A stretch of 9,937 nucleotides of DNA from Siphonobacter sp047605205 (GCA_047605205.1 JASGGE010000137.1:1-9937), one strand, 5' to 3'; positions 1-6,723 are shown, numbered from the stretch's first letter. Notes: generated by a model from the sequence alone, not told the origin. Translations and numbers: made by a program.

Positions 1-67
1 TTTCCATATTTTCAAAATCGGACATTTCGACCAGACGCAGGTTGTTAAAGTCTTTTTTATTATTCAT
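1..67 (-). CDS. 5' end of a leftward gene, cut by the window edge
   Basis: The reverse strand opens with ATG at 67-65 and stays open for 22 codons to the window edge, reading MNNKKDFNNLRLVEMSDFEN and then ME. An in-frame stop (TAG) lies three codons upstream, so this ATG is the only plausible start in the frame. No Shine-Dalgarno sequence is visible, which is usual for Bacteroidota. The fragment is hydrophilic and has no signal peptide. I do not recognise the family with confidence. The phrase with SDFE resembles N-termini of small PRC-barrel stress proteins in Cytophagales, but that is only a guess from 22 residues. No match to the TAnnTTTG promoter element was found upstream on this strand. 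Confidence 0.5.
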   Translation of the reverse strand, partial: MNNKKDFNNLRLVEMSDFENME

Positions 68-312
68 ACTATGCTAAACATACCTGTCATGTTGGCAGGC
101 AAAACAATCATCGATACTTACAAGCTACCAATAAACCAGGGGTAATATATAAGCAAAAGGACTATGCCACTAAACTCACTCCTGAAATTATGGAAGACTT
201 TAAGGTAAAATAAACACTTCTTATTAATCTTTCACGAAATTGGAACACCTTTTTGTAATACAAGCCCGTTAAATAACCGTTGGGTAATTTCTCTTATCGT
301 TTAGTAAATTTT
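68..312. other. Gene-poor intergenic stretch
   Basis: This stretch contains no convincing gene, hairpin terminator or exact TAnnTTTG promoter. On the plus strand a frame open from 49 to a TAA at 211-213 reads plausibly near its end (GVIYKQKDYATKLTPEIMED), but its only ATG is at 190, so it cannot be an intact gene. It may be the tail of a lost gene, since the next 200 bases also appear to hold gene debris. Confidence 0.4.
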
Positions 313-499
313 ATGCCCCTTATTAATTCTGTTATGTGGTGCCTCTTACTGAATTCGTAATGCACGTTTCAACTATTCAAAATATGCAAGCATGCGGCGA
401 AAAGTTCCGGCAAGGCACAGGATAGTAGAGAACGACTGGAATTATCAGATGGTGATTTCCTGGATCTGGAAAGCTGAAAATCATAAACTGAAAACTGAT
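313..499 (+). pseudogene. Decayed N-terminal remnant of a YheT-family alpha/beta hydrolase
   Basis: Pieces of one protein appear in order across switching frames. MPLINS begins at the ATG at 313. YVVPL is at 333-347, HVSTI at 363-377 and YASMRRKVPARHR at 383-421. RERLELSDGDFLDLE is at 427-471, and WKAENHKLKTD at 467-499 is back in the earlier frame. YheT-family hydrolases begin with the same order: an N-terminal segment, then NxHLQT, then an FRR/FRK segment, then RLELPDGDFxDLxW. The DGDFLDLE piece is the strongest evidence. The remaining roughly 270 residues, including the HGLEG nucleophile region and catalytic triad, are absent, and mgsA starts six bases later. Several frameshifts plus the missing body point to a dead gene with a large 3' deletion. 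Family assignment rests on recalled motifs, not on an alignment. Confidence 0.6.
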
Positions 500-504
500 G
501 TAAC

Positions 505-978
505 ATGGCAGTTAGACACATTAGTGCCTGCAAACGAATTGCACTCGTGGCACATGATCATAAAAAAGCTGAATTACTAGAGTGGGCAACCCAAAACCGG
601 GAAACGCTGAGTAAACACGTTTTATTCGCAACAGGTACTACCGGCAAATTAATTGAATCGGTTCTTGAATTATCCGTAACGAAATTACTTTCAGGGCCTT
701 TAGGGGGCGATCAGCAGATTGGGGCCATGATTGCCGAAGAAAAAATTGACGCGATCATTTTCTTCTGGGACCCAATGGAATCTCAACCGCATGATCCGGA
801 TGTAAAAGCTCTATTGCGACTAGCCGTCGTTTGGAATATTCCAATGGCATGTAATCGGGCTACTGCTAATTTCATGCTTAGTTCGCCCATGATGAATAGT
901 GAATATGACGCCCAACTAACCGACTATAGTACTTATTTGAAAAGACAGGTCGGTGAAACATTAAACAGTGAAACCTAA
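505..978 (+). CDS. mgsA: Methylglyoxal synthase
   Basis: Converts dihydroxyacetone phosphate to methylglyoxal and phosphate in the cytoplasm, a bypass of lower glycolysis that relieves phosphate limitation or sugar-phosphate build-up. The 157 residues match the full length of the E. coli enzyme (152). Expected active-site residues are present: H17, D18 and K21 in ALVAHDHKK; the phosphate-binding ATGTTG at 42-47; SGPLGGDQQ at 63-71 with catalytic D69; and FFWDP with D89, H96 and D99 in PHDPDVKALLRL, followed by VWNIP. The C-terminal DYSTYLKR also fits. The start is bounded by an in-frame TGA at 496-498. The gene lies directly after a decayed hydrolase remnant, so its promoter may lie in or before that debris; none was recognised. 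It ends before a strong hairpin and is convergent with the MFS gene. The identification is very secure. Confidence 0.97.
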   Translation: MAVRHISACKRIALVAHDHKKAELLEWATQNRETLSKHVLFATGTTGKLIESVLELSVTKLLSGPLGGDQQIGAMIAEEKIDAIIFFWDPMESQPHDPDVKALLRLAVVWNIPMACNRATANFMLSSPMMNSEYDAQLTDYSTYLKRQVGETLNSET

Positions 979-1024
979 ATCCATCGGCTTTGGTAACGAC
1001 ACACTAAATTAACTTCTTCACCAC

Positions 1025-1057
1025 GCCCCCTGTGGTTAGCAGTGCTAACCAGGGGGC
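1025..1057. terminator. Hairpin terminator between convergent mgsA and MFS genes
   Basis: The arms GCCCCCTGTGGTTAGC and GCTAACCAGGGGGC pair with a two-base bulge around an AGT loop. A T-rich stretch (ATTCTTCCTGATTTTT) follows on the plus strand. The site lies 46 bases after the mgsA stop and 17 bases before the stop of the oppositely oriented MFS gene, so it probably ends transcripts from both sides. Confidence 0.85.
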
Positions 1058-1074
1058 ATTCTTCCTGATTTTTA

Positions 1075-2253
1075 TTATACCTCTGCTGTTTCAGTTGCCA
1101 GGCTATAGGCGTTTTTCTGGCGATAATAGACCATCACTGCCATCATAAATCCGGTAAATGCAAGTATTGCTCCTACCCATTGGGGCGAGGTATATCCCAA
1201 TCCGGCGGCGATGGGTAATCCTCCCAGATAAGCCCCAAGAGCATTGCCGATATTGAAGCCAGCCTGACTTACGGAAGAGGCCAGCATTTCAGAACCATTA
1301 GCAGCCCGTATCATCAGAATTTGGATGGGAGCTCCTAAAGAAAAAGAAACGGCTCCGGTAATAAACGTCATAACCAACGTTGGAACTTTAAACGGAGCAA
1401 CGAATGACACTACCATCAAGCAAACCACCATTAATATCAGGAACAGAGCGGTTGCTTTAATGGGTGTAGTAAAGTCAGCCACTCGCCCGGCAATAAGATT
1501 TCCGACCGCCATACCTACACCTGCCAACATCAAAATATAGGTAAGCTGCTGACTGGTAAAACCCGACACATCTGTTAACAGAGGGGCGATATAACTAAAC
1601 CAGGCAAACAAACCACCCGTACCAATTGCCGTAATACCCAGAATTAACCAGGGCTCTACGTGAGTGAAAAGTTTTAATTCCTTTACAATGTTTGAGTCGC
1701 TCACGGCTGGCATAGCGGGTAATAATTGCTGAATGCTCAACATCGTAATTAAGCCAATTCCTGAAATAATCAGGAAGGTTAACCGCCAGCTCATGGTATG
1801 GCCAATATACGTTCCCAGTGGAACACCAATAATATTAGCAATGGTTAACCCTGCAAACATCATGGAAATAGCCTGGGCTTCTTTCCCTGGATCAGCCAGT
1901 CGACTGGCAACTACGGCTCCTACCCCAAAGAATGCTCCGTGTGGTAAGCCCGAAAGCAAACGCGTCAGCATCATGACTTCATAATTTGGAGCAAACGCCG
2001 AAAGGCCATTAAATACCGTAAATAAAGCCATCAAACCCAACAGGATTTTCTTGGGTGGATAATTTCCGGCAATGCCTACCAATATCGGAGCCCCTAACAC
2101 TACGCCCAGTGCATAAGAAGAGATCAAGTGTCCTGCTACTGGAATAGAAATATTCAGCGACTTGGCGATATCGGGCAGAATACCCATCATCACAAATTCG
2201 GTCATTCCAATACCGAACCCACCTACAGTCAGGGAAATCAAATTTTTTTTCAT
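1075..2253 (-). CDS. AraJ-like MFS efflux transporter (DHA1 family)
   Basis: A 12-helix major facilitator in the inner membrane, of the drug:H+ antiporter-1 group. With the ATG at 2253 it has 392 residues, the usual size. The sequence tracks E. coli AraJ closely as I recall it: GFGIGMTEFVMMG in helix 1, ISIPVAGHLISSYALGVVLGAP, RLLSGLPHGAFFGVGA at about 98-113, and the antiporter signature IGVPLGTYIGHTMSWR at about 142-157. GVFAWFSY and PLQILLL of AraJ correspond to GLFAWFSY and PIQILMI here. The physiological substrate of AraJ-type exporters is not well defined, so none is assigned. A GTG at 2292 would add 13 residues, but the ATG gives the MKKNLISL start that matches AraJ. It lies 39 bases after the DoxX gene and is probably co-transcribed with it. 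Confidence 0.92.
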   Translation of the reverse strand: MKKNLISLTVGGFGIGMTEFVMMGILPDIAKSLNISIPVAGHLISSYALGVVLGAPILVGIAGNYPPKKILLGLMALFTVFNGLSAFAPNYEVMMLTRLLSGLPHGAFFGVGAVVASRLADPGKEAQAISMMFAGLTIANIIGVPLGTYIGHTMSWRLTFLIISGIGLITMLSIQQLLPAMPAVSDSNIVKELKLFTHVEPWLILGITAIGTGGLFAWFSYIAPLLTDVSGFTSQQLTYILMLAGVGMAVGNLIAGRVADFTTPIKATALFLILMVVCLMVVSFVAPFKVPTLVMTFITGAVSFSLGAPIQILMIRAANGSEMLASSVSQAGFNIGNALGAYLGGLPIAAGLGYTSPQWVGAILAFTGFMMAVMVYYRQKNAYSLATETAEV

Positions 2254-2292
2254 ACGTATCATTATCAAAAGGGAAGCATCAGATCTGAACAC

Positions 2293-2682
2293 TCAGAAGC
2301 GTTTATCTAAACTAAATGCATTGTACTGTTTTTCGTAAGAGAGTAAACCCACTACAAAAAGGATATGAAGTAGTTGACTGGGAATGGAGCCCCAGTCTTC
2401 AACCATTGAAGAACCAAAAATCAATATGATCACAACGATACCACCCGCTACCAGTGCCTCTTTAGTAAACCATCCAAGTATAATGAATAAGCCCACGGCA
2501 AACTCAGCAAAAGGTAAAGCGTAACTAAATGGAATAACCAGTGCTTCGGGCAACAAGGAATCTTTAAATTTCCCAACCATCCAGGCACTGAAACCTCCTA
2601 GTTTGGGCAAGCGAACCAATCCATGACCCAAAAAGCTCATCCCAATTGCCAGGCGAGCGATCAAAAAAGATAATTGATTCAT
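2293..2682 (-). CDS. DoxX-family inner-membrane protein
   Basis: This 129-residue protein has four hydrophobic segments (roughly 5-22, 46-67, 73-93 and 100-117), the layout of DoxX family proteins. The signature near the N-terminus is LIARLAIGMSFLGHGLVRL, with a following Gly-rich GGFSAWM, a helix containing LPFAEFAVGLFIILGW, and a final HILFVVGLL segment. Members are small integral membrane proteins linked to quinone or thiol redox stress in some bacteria; the exact function is unknown for most. It is the first gene of a leftward pair with the AraJ-like exporter and is divergent from a GNAT gene. DoxX genes often sit near HxlR or MarR-type regulators, but none is present here. No clean TAnnTTTG promoter was found upstream. 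Confidence 0.9.
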   Translation of the reverse strand: MNQLSFLIARLAIGMSFLGHGLVRLPKLGGFSAWMVGKFKDSLLPEALVIPFSYALPFAEFAVGLFIILGWFTKEALVAGGIVVIILIFGSSMVEDWGSIPSQLLHILFVVGLLSYEKQYNAFSLDKRF

Positions 2683-2783
2683 AGTGAGACACCTATAAAA
2701 ACATTAACGTACACTATATATTAGCATTACGAAATTAACAGAACATTCGAAATAGTCGTTCACACAAAATCGCAACTTCTTAA

Positions 2784-2830
2784 AATAGTACAATTTTTAC
2801 CTTAAAAGCAAAAAAAATACCTGTACTATT
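2784..2830. promoter_or_regulatory. Inverted repeat in the divergent DoxX/GNAT upstream region
   Basis: The arms AATAGTACA (2784-2792) and TGTACTATT (2822-2830) are perfect reverse complements separated by 29 bases. Similarity continues outwards imperfectly: the left flank reads ACTTCTTAA and the reverse complement of the right flank reads ACTTTTA. A related GTACACTAT lies at 2709-2717, close to the DoxX start. The spacing and position between two divergent genes suit a pair of operator half-sites or a looping regulator, though a weak hairpin is also possible. The regulator is unknown. No exact Bacteroidota -7 element was found in this 225-base gap for either gene. Confidence 0.45.
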
Positions 2831-2907
2831 AAAAGTGGCCAGGGTTCCCTTCGCTAATTCGTTCTCTGATACGTGAGTGCTTATTTTCATATTCATCTGT
2901 TCATCTT

Positions 2908-3435
2908 ATGCAACGCATAACGTCCGTTAATCACCCGCATTTTGCTGCAATCTGGGATTTACTTCAGGCTTCTTTTCATCCAACTGAACGACGTGACTTT
3001 TACTCTCTCCAGTGTGTATTAAAGGATGAACGGATGGCTTTGCTTGTTTATGAAGAAGGGCAACAAGTACTCGCTCTGGCGGTACTCTGGACGTTTGAAA
3101 AATTTGATTTTCTGGAATACCTTGCTGTAGATGCTACCCAACGAGCAAAAGGCTATGGTACGCTGGTAATGAAAGAACTATTAGCAATAACCAAAAGACC
3201 TTTTTTACTGGAAGTGCAACCTCCTACTGACTTATTAAATCAGAAACGTATTTATTTTTATCAACGCCTGGGTTTTGTACTTAATCCTTATCACTATTTC
3301 CAGCCGCCTTATCATAAAATGGGCGAAGCCATTCCTCTGCAAATCATGTCTTCGCCCAATTATTTAAATATTGATAATTTCAAACAGTTTACTCAATTAA
3401 TGAAAGAAGAAGTCTACGAAAAATGGTATGAATAA
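2908..3435 (+). CDS. GNAT-family N-acetyltransferase
   Basis: A 175-residue cytoplasmic acyl-CoA-dependent acetyltransferase. The core acetyl-CoA motif A is visible as FLEYLAVDATQRAKGYGTLVMKELL at about 68-92, where R79-A-K-G-Y-G84 is the pyrophosphate-binding loop (Q/RxxGxG/A). Motif B, YFYQRLGFV at 116-124, is also clear. The last 35 residues form an extra tail (YLNIDNFKQFTQLMKEEVYEKWYE) outside the usual domain. The substrate cannot be told from sequence. The start is the first ATG after the divergent promoter region. There is no Shine-Dalgarno sequence. The gene converges with a small membrane-protein gene across a long inverted repeat. Confidence 0.88.
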   Translation: MQRITSVNHPHFAAIWDLLQASFHPTERRDFYSLQCVLKDERMALLVYEEGQQVLALAVLWTFEKFDFLEYLAVDATQRAKGYGTLVMKELLAITKRPFLLEVQPPTDLLNQKRIYFYQRLGFVLNPYHYFQPPYHKMGEAIPLQIMSSPNYLNIDNFKQFTQLMKEEVYEKWYE

Positions 3436-3450
3436 TACACCTATTCTGGC

Positions 3451-3517
3451 CTATGTTTTACTGGATTCATGAATGGCAGTTGGATAGTCCTGGCAATTCA
3501 TGAATCCAGTAAAATAG
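3451..3517. repeat. Long inverted repeat between convergent genes; possible bidirectional terminator
   Basis: TTTTACTGGATTCATGAAT (3456-3474) is perfectly repeated in reverse complement at 3496-3514. Outside it, CTA (3451-3453) and TAG (3515-3517) add three pairs after a two-base bulge. Inside, TGGCAG and CTGGCA pair with one mismatch. Each arm contains the 10-base palindrome ATTCATGAAT. It lies 16 bases past the GNAT stop and 52 bases before the stop of the opposing gene, where a shared terminator is expected. It has no T-tract on either side, so it is not a canonical intrinsic terminator. A mobile palindromic repeat is the alternative. Confidence 0.7.
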
Positions 3518-3568
3518 TTAGATAACTTATCTGATAATCAGTGATTAAAGTCATGATTCTCTTCCGAT

Positions 3569-4030
3569 TTAATTCCTTTTGCCAATCAACTGATAGGTTA
3601 AACCCGCTGCTACACCACCAGCCAGATACCTGCCGATAGTCATTAAAGTAGTGGCCGTAGTACGGGAACCAGTGGCTTTGTCTAAACCAAGAGATTCGGG
3701 TAATAAAACGGCCCCTAAGCCTGCCACTAAACCTAAAATAGCACCATTCCGAAGGCCATGTTTGGGTTTATCTACACTTATCATACCATAGTAAGTAGCA
3801 TTGGAGAGAATAGTCCCGACGAAAGAATCTTTTTCAAGGTTTTCACCCGAATGAGTCATTCCGTTGGGTAGTAATTTAGCAAGGGCCCGTTTTCTAAAAA
3901 TGTCAATTCGCGGAGCATTAGAAACGTTATGGCGGGCCGTTTCATGTAATATAGTGAGCGTACAAGCTCCAACTAATCCGCTGGCTGTGGCTGCAAATGA
4001 ATCCATAGTAAATGTATTGTTAGTTACCAT
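3569..4030 (-). CDS. Conserved hypothetical small membrane protein
   Basis: I cannot name a family. The 153-residue protein has about four hydrophobic, Gly/Ala-rich segments (about 12-28, 68-84, 94-112 and 126-149) and ends in KRN. Between the first two segments is a polar region, ETARHNVSNAPRIDIFRKRALAKLL at 30-54, which looks like the most conserved part. Similar hypothetical proteins with a TLLHETxR...APRxD pattern occur in Cytophagales as I remember them. There is no cleavable signal peptide. The start is the ATG at 4030-4028; a second ATG at residue 9 is possible. It is transcribed alone, divergent from the DUF1080 operon and convergent with the GNAT gene. No function is inferred beyond membrane location. 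Confidence 0.75.
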   Translation of the reverse strand: MVTNNTFTMDSFAATASGLVGACTLTILHETARHNVSNAPRIDIFRKRALAKLLPNGMTHSGENLEKDSFVGTILSNATYYGMISVDKPKHGLRNGAILGLVAGLGAVLLPESLGLDKATGSRTTATTLMTIGRYLAGGVAAGLTYQLIGKRN

Positions 4031-4148
4031 TAATCAGAAGAAACTATGCCAGCAGTATGGGTTACAATTCTGCTCTACCTTATTAAATTGCGTTTTTTAA
4101 TAGGTTCTTCTCAATAAAGATGATTTCAAGAAACAAACAAATGAAGCT

Positions 4149-4177
4149 TTTCGTCAAAAGAAATACATTTATCTTTG
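4149..4177 (+). promoter_or_regulatory. Bacteroidota-type promoter for the DUF1080/M1 operon
   Basis: TATCTTTG at 4170-4177 exactly matches the Bacteroidota -7 consensus TAnnTTTG. A T-rich element (TTTTC, 4148-4152) sits about 18 bases upstream in the -33 position, where TTTG or TTG is expected. Transcription would start near 4183, giving a leader of about 70 bases before the ATG at 4254. Confidence 0.6.
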
Positions 4178-4253
4178 TAATTTCCATTCTGCTGGTAAAT
4201 TGTTAATTCAGATCCTTTTTTGCCATAATTAGTAACCCTCTAAACGAAATACC

Positions 4254-4895
4254 ATGAAAAAAGCCTTTTTTTTGATTTTAGCTTTAGCGATTTGCGTAAA
4301 TTTCATGTTTTGTGCAGATAGTAATGCTCCACAGGAAAAATGGACTTCATTGTTTGACGGGAAGACTTTAAATGGCTGGAAAGTGGGTGAAAATGCCGGA
4401 ACCTTTAGTGTAAAAGACGGAGCAATAGTGGTGGCAGGGCCAACGGCCCATTTGTTTTACGATGGAGCTAATCACTCCTTTAAAAATTTTGAATTTAAGG
4501 CGAAAGTAATGACTACACCAGGTTCCAATTCGGGTATATACTTCCATACAAAGTATCAGGAATCTGGCTGGCCTTCAAAGGGATATGAAGTACAGGTAAA
4601 TAATTCACATACCGACTGGCGGCGTACCGGGAGTTTATATGGTATACAGGACGTAAAAGAAACCTACGTGAAAGATAATGAGTGGTATACTCAACGGATT
4701 ATTGTAAACGGAAAACGCATCATCACCAAAATAAATGACAAAACTGTTGTTGACTATACAGAACCAACCCCCTTAAATCGCTCAGAAGGTGATAAAGATC
4801 GTAAAATTGATCAGGGCACCTTTGCCCTTCAGGGCCACGACCCAGCCAGTAAAGTTTACTTTAAAGACATCATGGTCAGACGCCTACCCGATTAA
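4254..4895 (+). CDS. Secreted DUF1080 / 3-keto-disaccharide hydrolase domain protein
   Basis: A 213-residue exported protein of the DUF1080 family (PF06439), a concanavalin-like beta-sandwich now called 3-keto-disaccharide hydrolase. Residues 1-20 are a signal peptide (MKK followed by a hydrophobic run). C20 precedes ADSN but FMFC is a poor lipobox, so cleavage by signal peptidase I or II is uncertain. Family hallmarks are W-TSLFDGKTLNGWK at 30-43, GSNSGIYFHT at 90-99, GYEVQVNN at 110-117, SLYGI at 127-131, GTFALQGHDP at 188-197 and VYFKDIMVRRLP at 201-212. The domain fills the whole mature protein, as in single-domain members. It probably acts on oxidised disaccharides or another glycan in the periplasm or outside the cell. 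It is followed by the secreted M1 peptidase gene 76 bases later, and a recognisable promoter lies upstream. Confidence 0.92.
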   Translation: MKKAFFLILALAICVNFMFCADSNAPQEKWTSLFDGKTLNGWKVGENAGTFSVKDGAIVVAGPTAHLFYDGANHSFKNFEFKAKVMTTPGSNSGIYFHTKYQESGWPSKGYEVQVNNSHTDWRRTGSLYGIQDVKETYVKDNEWYTQRIIVNGKRIITKINDKTVVDYTEPTPLNRSEGDKDRKIDQGTFALQGHDPASKVYFKDIMVRRLPD

Positions 4896-4971
4896 TGAAT
4901 TAGTCAGTAGTTAAAAATCATTTTTCTTTCAACAAATGCCCTTGTCCACCTGTAATCCACCCGCATTACTT

Positions 4972-6594
4972 ATGGTTAAATACGTTTCATTTTTTTTAAT
5001 ATTACTGCCTGGTTATGTCTGGGCTCAACAGTATCAATTCACCCATGATGATACCCTTCGGGGAACTATTACACCCCAGCGTACCTGGTGGGATTTAACT
5101 TATTACCATTTAAAAATTCGGCTCAATGTAAAAGACAGCTCGCTGGCAGGGAGTAACGAAATCTGGTATAAGGTATTGGAATCTGCTCAGGAAATGCAGA
5201 TTGACCTGCAACGAGCCATGCGGGTTACTCAAATTGTACAGGACGGAAAAACGCTGAAGTTCCGTCAGGATGATGATGCTTATTTTGTAACGCTTGATAA
5301 ACCTCAGCTACCTGGCCATTTAGAAGCCATAACCGTATATTATGACGGAAAACCACACAAGGCTCGGCGTCCACCCTGGGATGGGGGCTTTGTCTATAAG
5401 CAAGACAAAGAGGGTAACCCATTTATCGCCACGGCCTGTCAGGGCTTGGGAGCCAGCTCATGGTGGCCCTGTAAAGATCATCCATACGATGAGTCGGATA
5501 GTATGCGAATCAGTATTACGGTGCCTAAGCCTTTACTGGATGTATCTAATGGCAAGCTTGTGGAGGTTACTGAAAATGCCGATGGGACTCGTACCTTTAA
5601 CTGGTTCGTAGATAACCCAATTAACAATTATGGGGTTAACCTCAATGCCGCCAAATATGCTCATTGGTCGGATACGTATCAAGGCTTGAATGGCCCTCTG
5701 GCTCTTAATTTTTATGTACTGCCCGAACACCTCGAGCCCGCCCGCAAGCAATTTCAGCAAGTGCCGCTGATGCTGAAAGCCTTTGAATACTGGTTTGGGC
5801 CCTACCCATTCTACAAGGATGGTTATAAACTTGTGGAAGTTCCTTATCTGGGTATGGAACACCAGGGTTCTGTAACGTATGGCAATAAGTTTAAAAATGG
5901 ATATTTAGGCCGGGATTTATCAGGTACAGGCTGGGGAATGAAATGGGATTTTATCATTGTCCATGAATCAGGTCACGAGTGGTTCGCGAATAATATTACC
6001 AACCGTGACGTAGCCGATATGTGGATTCATGAATCCTTTACGAACTACTCGGAGTCTTTATTTACAGAATATTACTACGGCAAACAAGCTGGTGCCGATT
6101 ATGTGATCGGCTGCCGGAAGCTAATCCGGAACGATCGCCCTGTTCAGGGGATATACAATGTAAATTTCTCGGGTTCGGGTGATATGTATTATAAAGGCGG
6201 CAATATGCTGCACACCATCCGGCAATTGGTTAATAATGACGAACGTTGGCACCAAATGCTGTTGGGGCTCAATAAAACTTTTTATCATCAGACAGTAACT
6301 GCTACCCAGATCGAAACCTTTATGAGTACTTTCCTGGAATTGGATTTAGGGAAAATTTTTGATCAGTATCTGAGAGATATTCGTATTCCAACACTGGAAT
6401 ATACTTTTAAAAATGGCAAGCTGGAATATCGCTGGACCAATTGCGTCCCCGGATTTGCCATGCCTGTCAAAGTGAAGTTAGGCAATTCCACTGTTAATCT
6501 TACCCCTACTACTGACTGGAAAAGACAGTCAGCAAAAGGAAACACTTCATTGACCGTCGATATTAACTATTACGTAAAATCTAAAGCTATTTAG
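4972..6594 (+). CDS. Secreted M1-family zinc metallopeptidase (aminopeptidase-like)
   Basis: A gluzincin peptidase of family M1, probably periplasmic or secreted. The zinc site is HESGHEWF with H331, E332 and H335; the third ligand E354 lies in MWIHESFTNY at the standard spacing of 18 residues. The catalytic-type tyrosine Y406 lies in YYKGGNML. The exopeptidase motif GxMEN appears as LGMEHQ, with M295-E296 kept and Asn replaced by His, as I recall for Bacteroidota relatives. An N-terminal beta domain precedes the catalytic region. At 540 residues it lacks the large C-terminal helical domain of full-length aminopeptidase N, resembling the shorter members. I chose the ATG at 4972 because MVKYVSFFLILLPGYVWA-QQ is a clean signal peptide; the ATG at 4936 adds 12 residues before it. 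It probably shares a transcript with the DUF1080 gene. Confidence 0.93.
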   Translation: MVKYVSFFLILLPGYVWAQQYQFTHDDTLRGTITPQRTWWDLTYYHLKIRLNVKDSSLAGSNEIWYKVLESAQEMQIDLQRAMRVTQIVQDGKTLKFRQDDDAYFVTLDKPQLPGHLEAITVYYDGKPHKARRPPWDGGFVYKQDKEGNPFIATACQGLGASSWWPCKDHPYDESDSMRISITVPKPLLDVSNGKLVEVTENADGTRTFNWFVDNPINNYGVNLNAAKYAHWSDTYQGLNGPLALNFYVLPEHLEPARKQFQQVPLMLKAFEYWFGPYPFYKDGYKLVEVPYLGMEHQGSVTYGNKFKNGYLGRDLSGTGWGMKWDFIIVHESGHEWFANNITNRDVADMWIHESFTNYSESLFTEYYYGKQAGADYVIGCRKLIRNDRPVQGIYNVNFSGSGDMYYKGGNMLHTIRQLVNNDERWHQMLLGLNKTFYHQTVTATQIETFMSTFLELDLGKIFDQYLRDIRIPTLEYTFKNGKLEYRWTNCVPGFAMPVKVKLGNSTVNLTPTTDWKRQSAKGNTSLTVDINYYVKSKAI

Positions 6595-6597
6595 GTG

Positions 6598-6660
6598 CCG
6601 TTAACCCCCCAAAGCCACTACAAAACAGTGACTTTCTGGGGGGTTAACGGTAAATTTTTT
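6598..6660. terminator. Strong terminator after the M1 peptidase gene
   Basis: The arms beginning CCGTTAACCCCCCA (6598-6611) and ending TGGGGGGTTAACGG (6637-6650) form 14 perfect pairs. Pairing continues inward imperfectly (AAGCCACT against AGTGACTTTC), around an ACAAAAC loop. TAAATTTTTT follows at 6651-6660. It begins 4 bases after the M1 stop codon and lies before the stop of the convergent APC permease gene, which it may also serve. Confidence 0.92.
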
Positions 6661-6723
6661 GAATCAATACCCAACGATTTCGAAACCAAAACGGTATAGG
6701 CAACCCTACGATTGAACCACTCT

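Noticed and set aside
49..213. Plus-strand frame ending GVIYKQKDYATKLTPEIMED
   Set aside because: It reads like protein near the end but overlaps the divergent gene start, has no start codon before 190, and matches no family I recognise. It could be gene debris, but the evidence is too weak to list.
392..580. 62-codon open frame overlapping the mgsA start
   Set aside because: Its first part coincides with pieces of the decayed hydrolase and its last 25 codons are an out-of-frame shadow of mgsA. No domain or start signal supports it as an intact gene.
2254..2292. GTG-initiated 13-residue extension of the MFS transporter
   Set aside because: The ATG at 2253 gives an N-terminus that matches AraJ, and the extension is polar and unlike the family.
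505..2682. A methylglyoxal-stress cluster joining mgsA with the DoxX and exporter genes
   Set aside because: The genes are convergent and separated by a strong terminator, and neither DoxX nor the AraJ-like exporter is known to handle methylglyoxal. Proximity alone is not enough.
5225..5862. Several 65-109 codon open frames on both strands within the M1 peptidase gene
   Set aside because: They are shadows of a clearly coding gene with intact catalytic motifs and show no independent domains.
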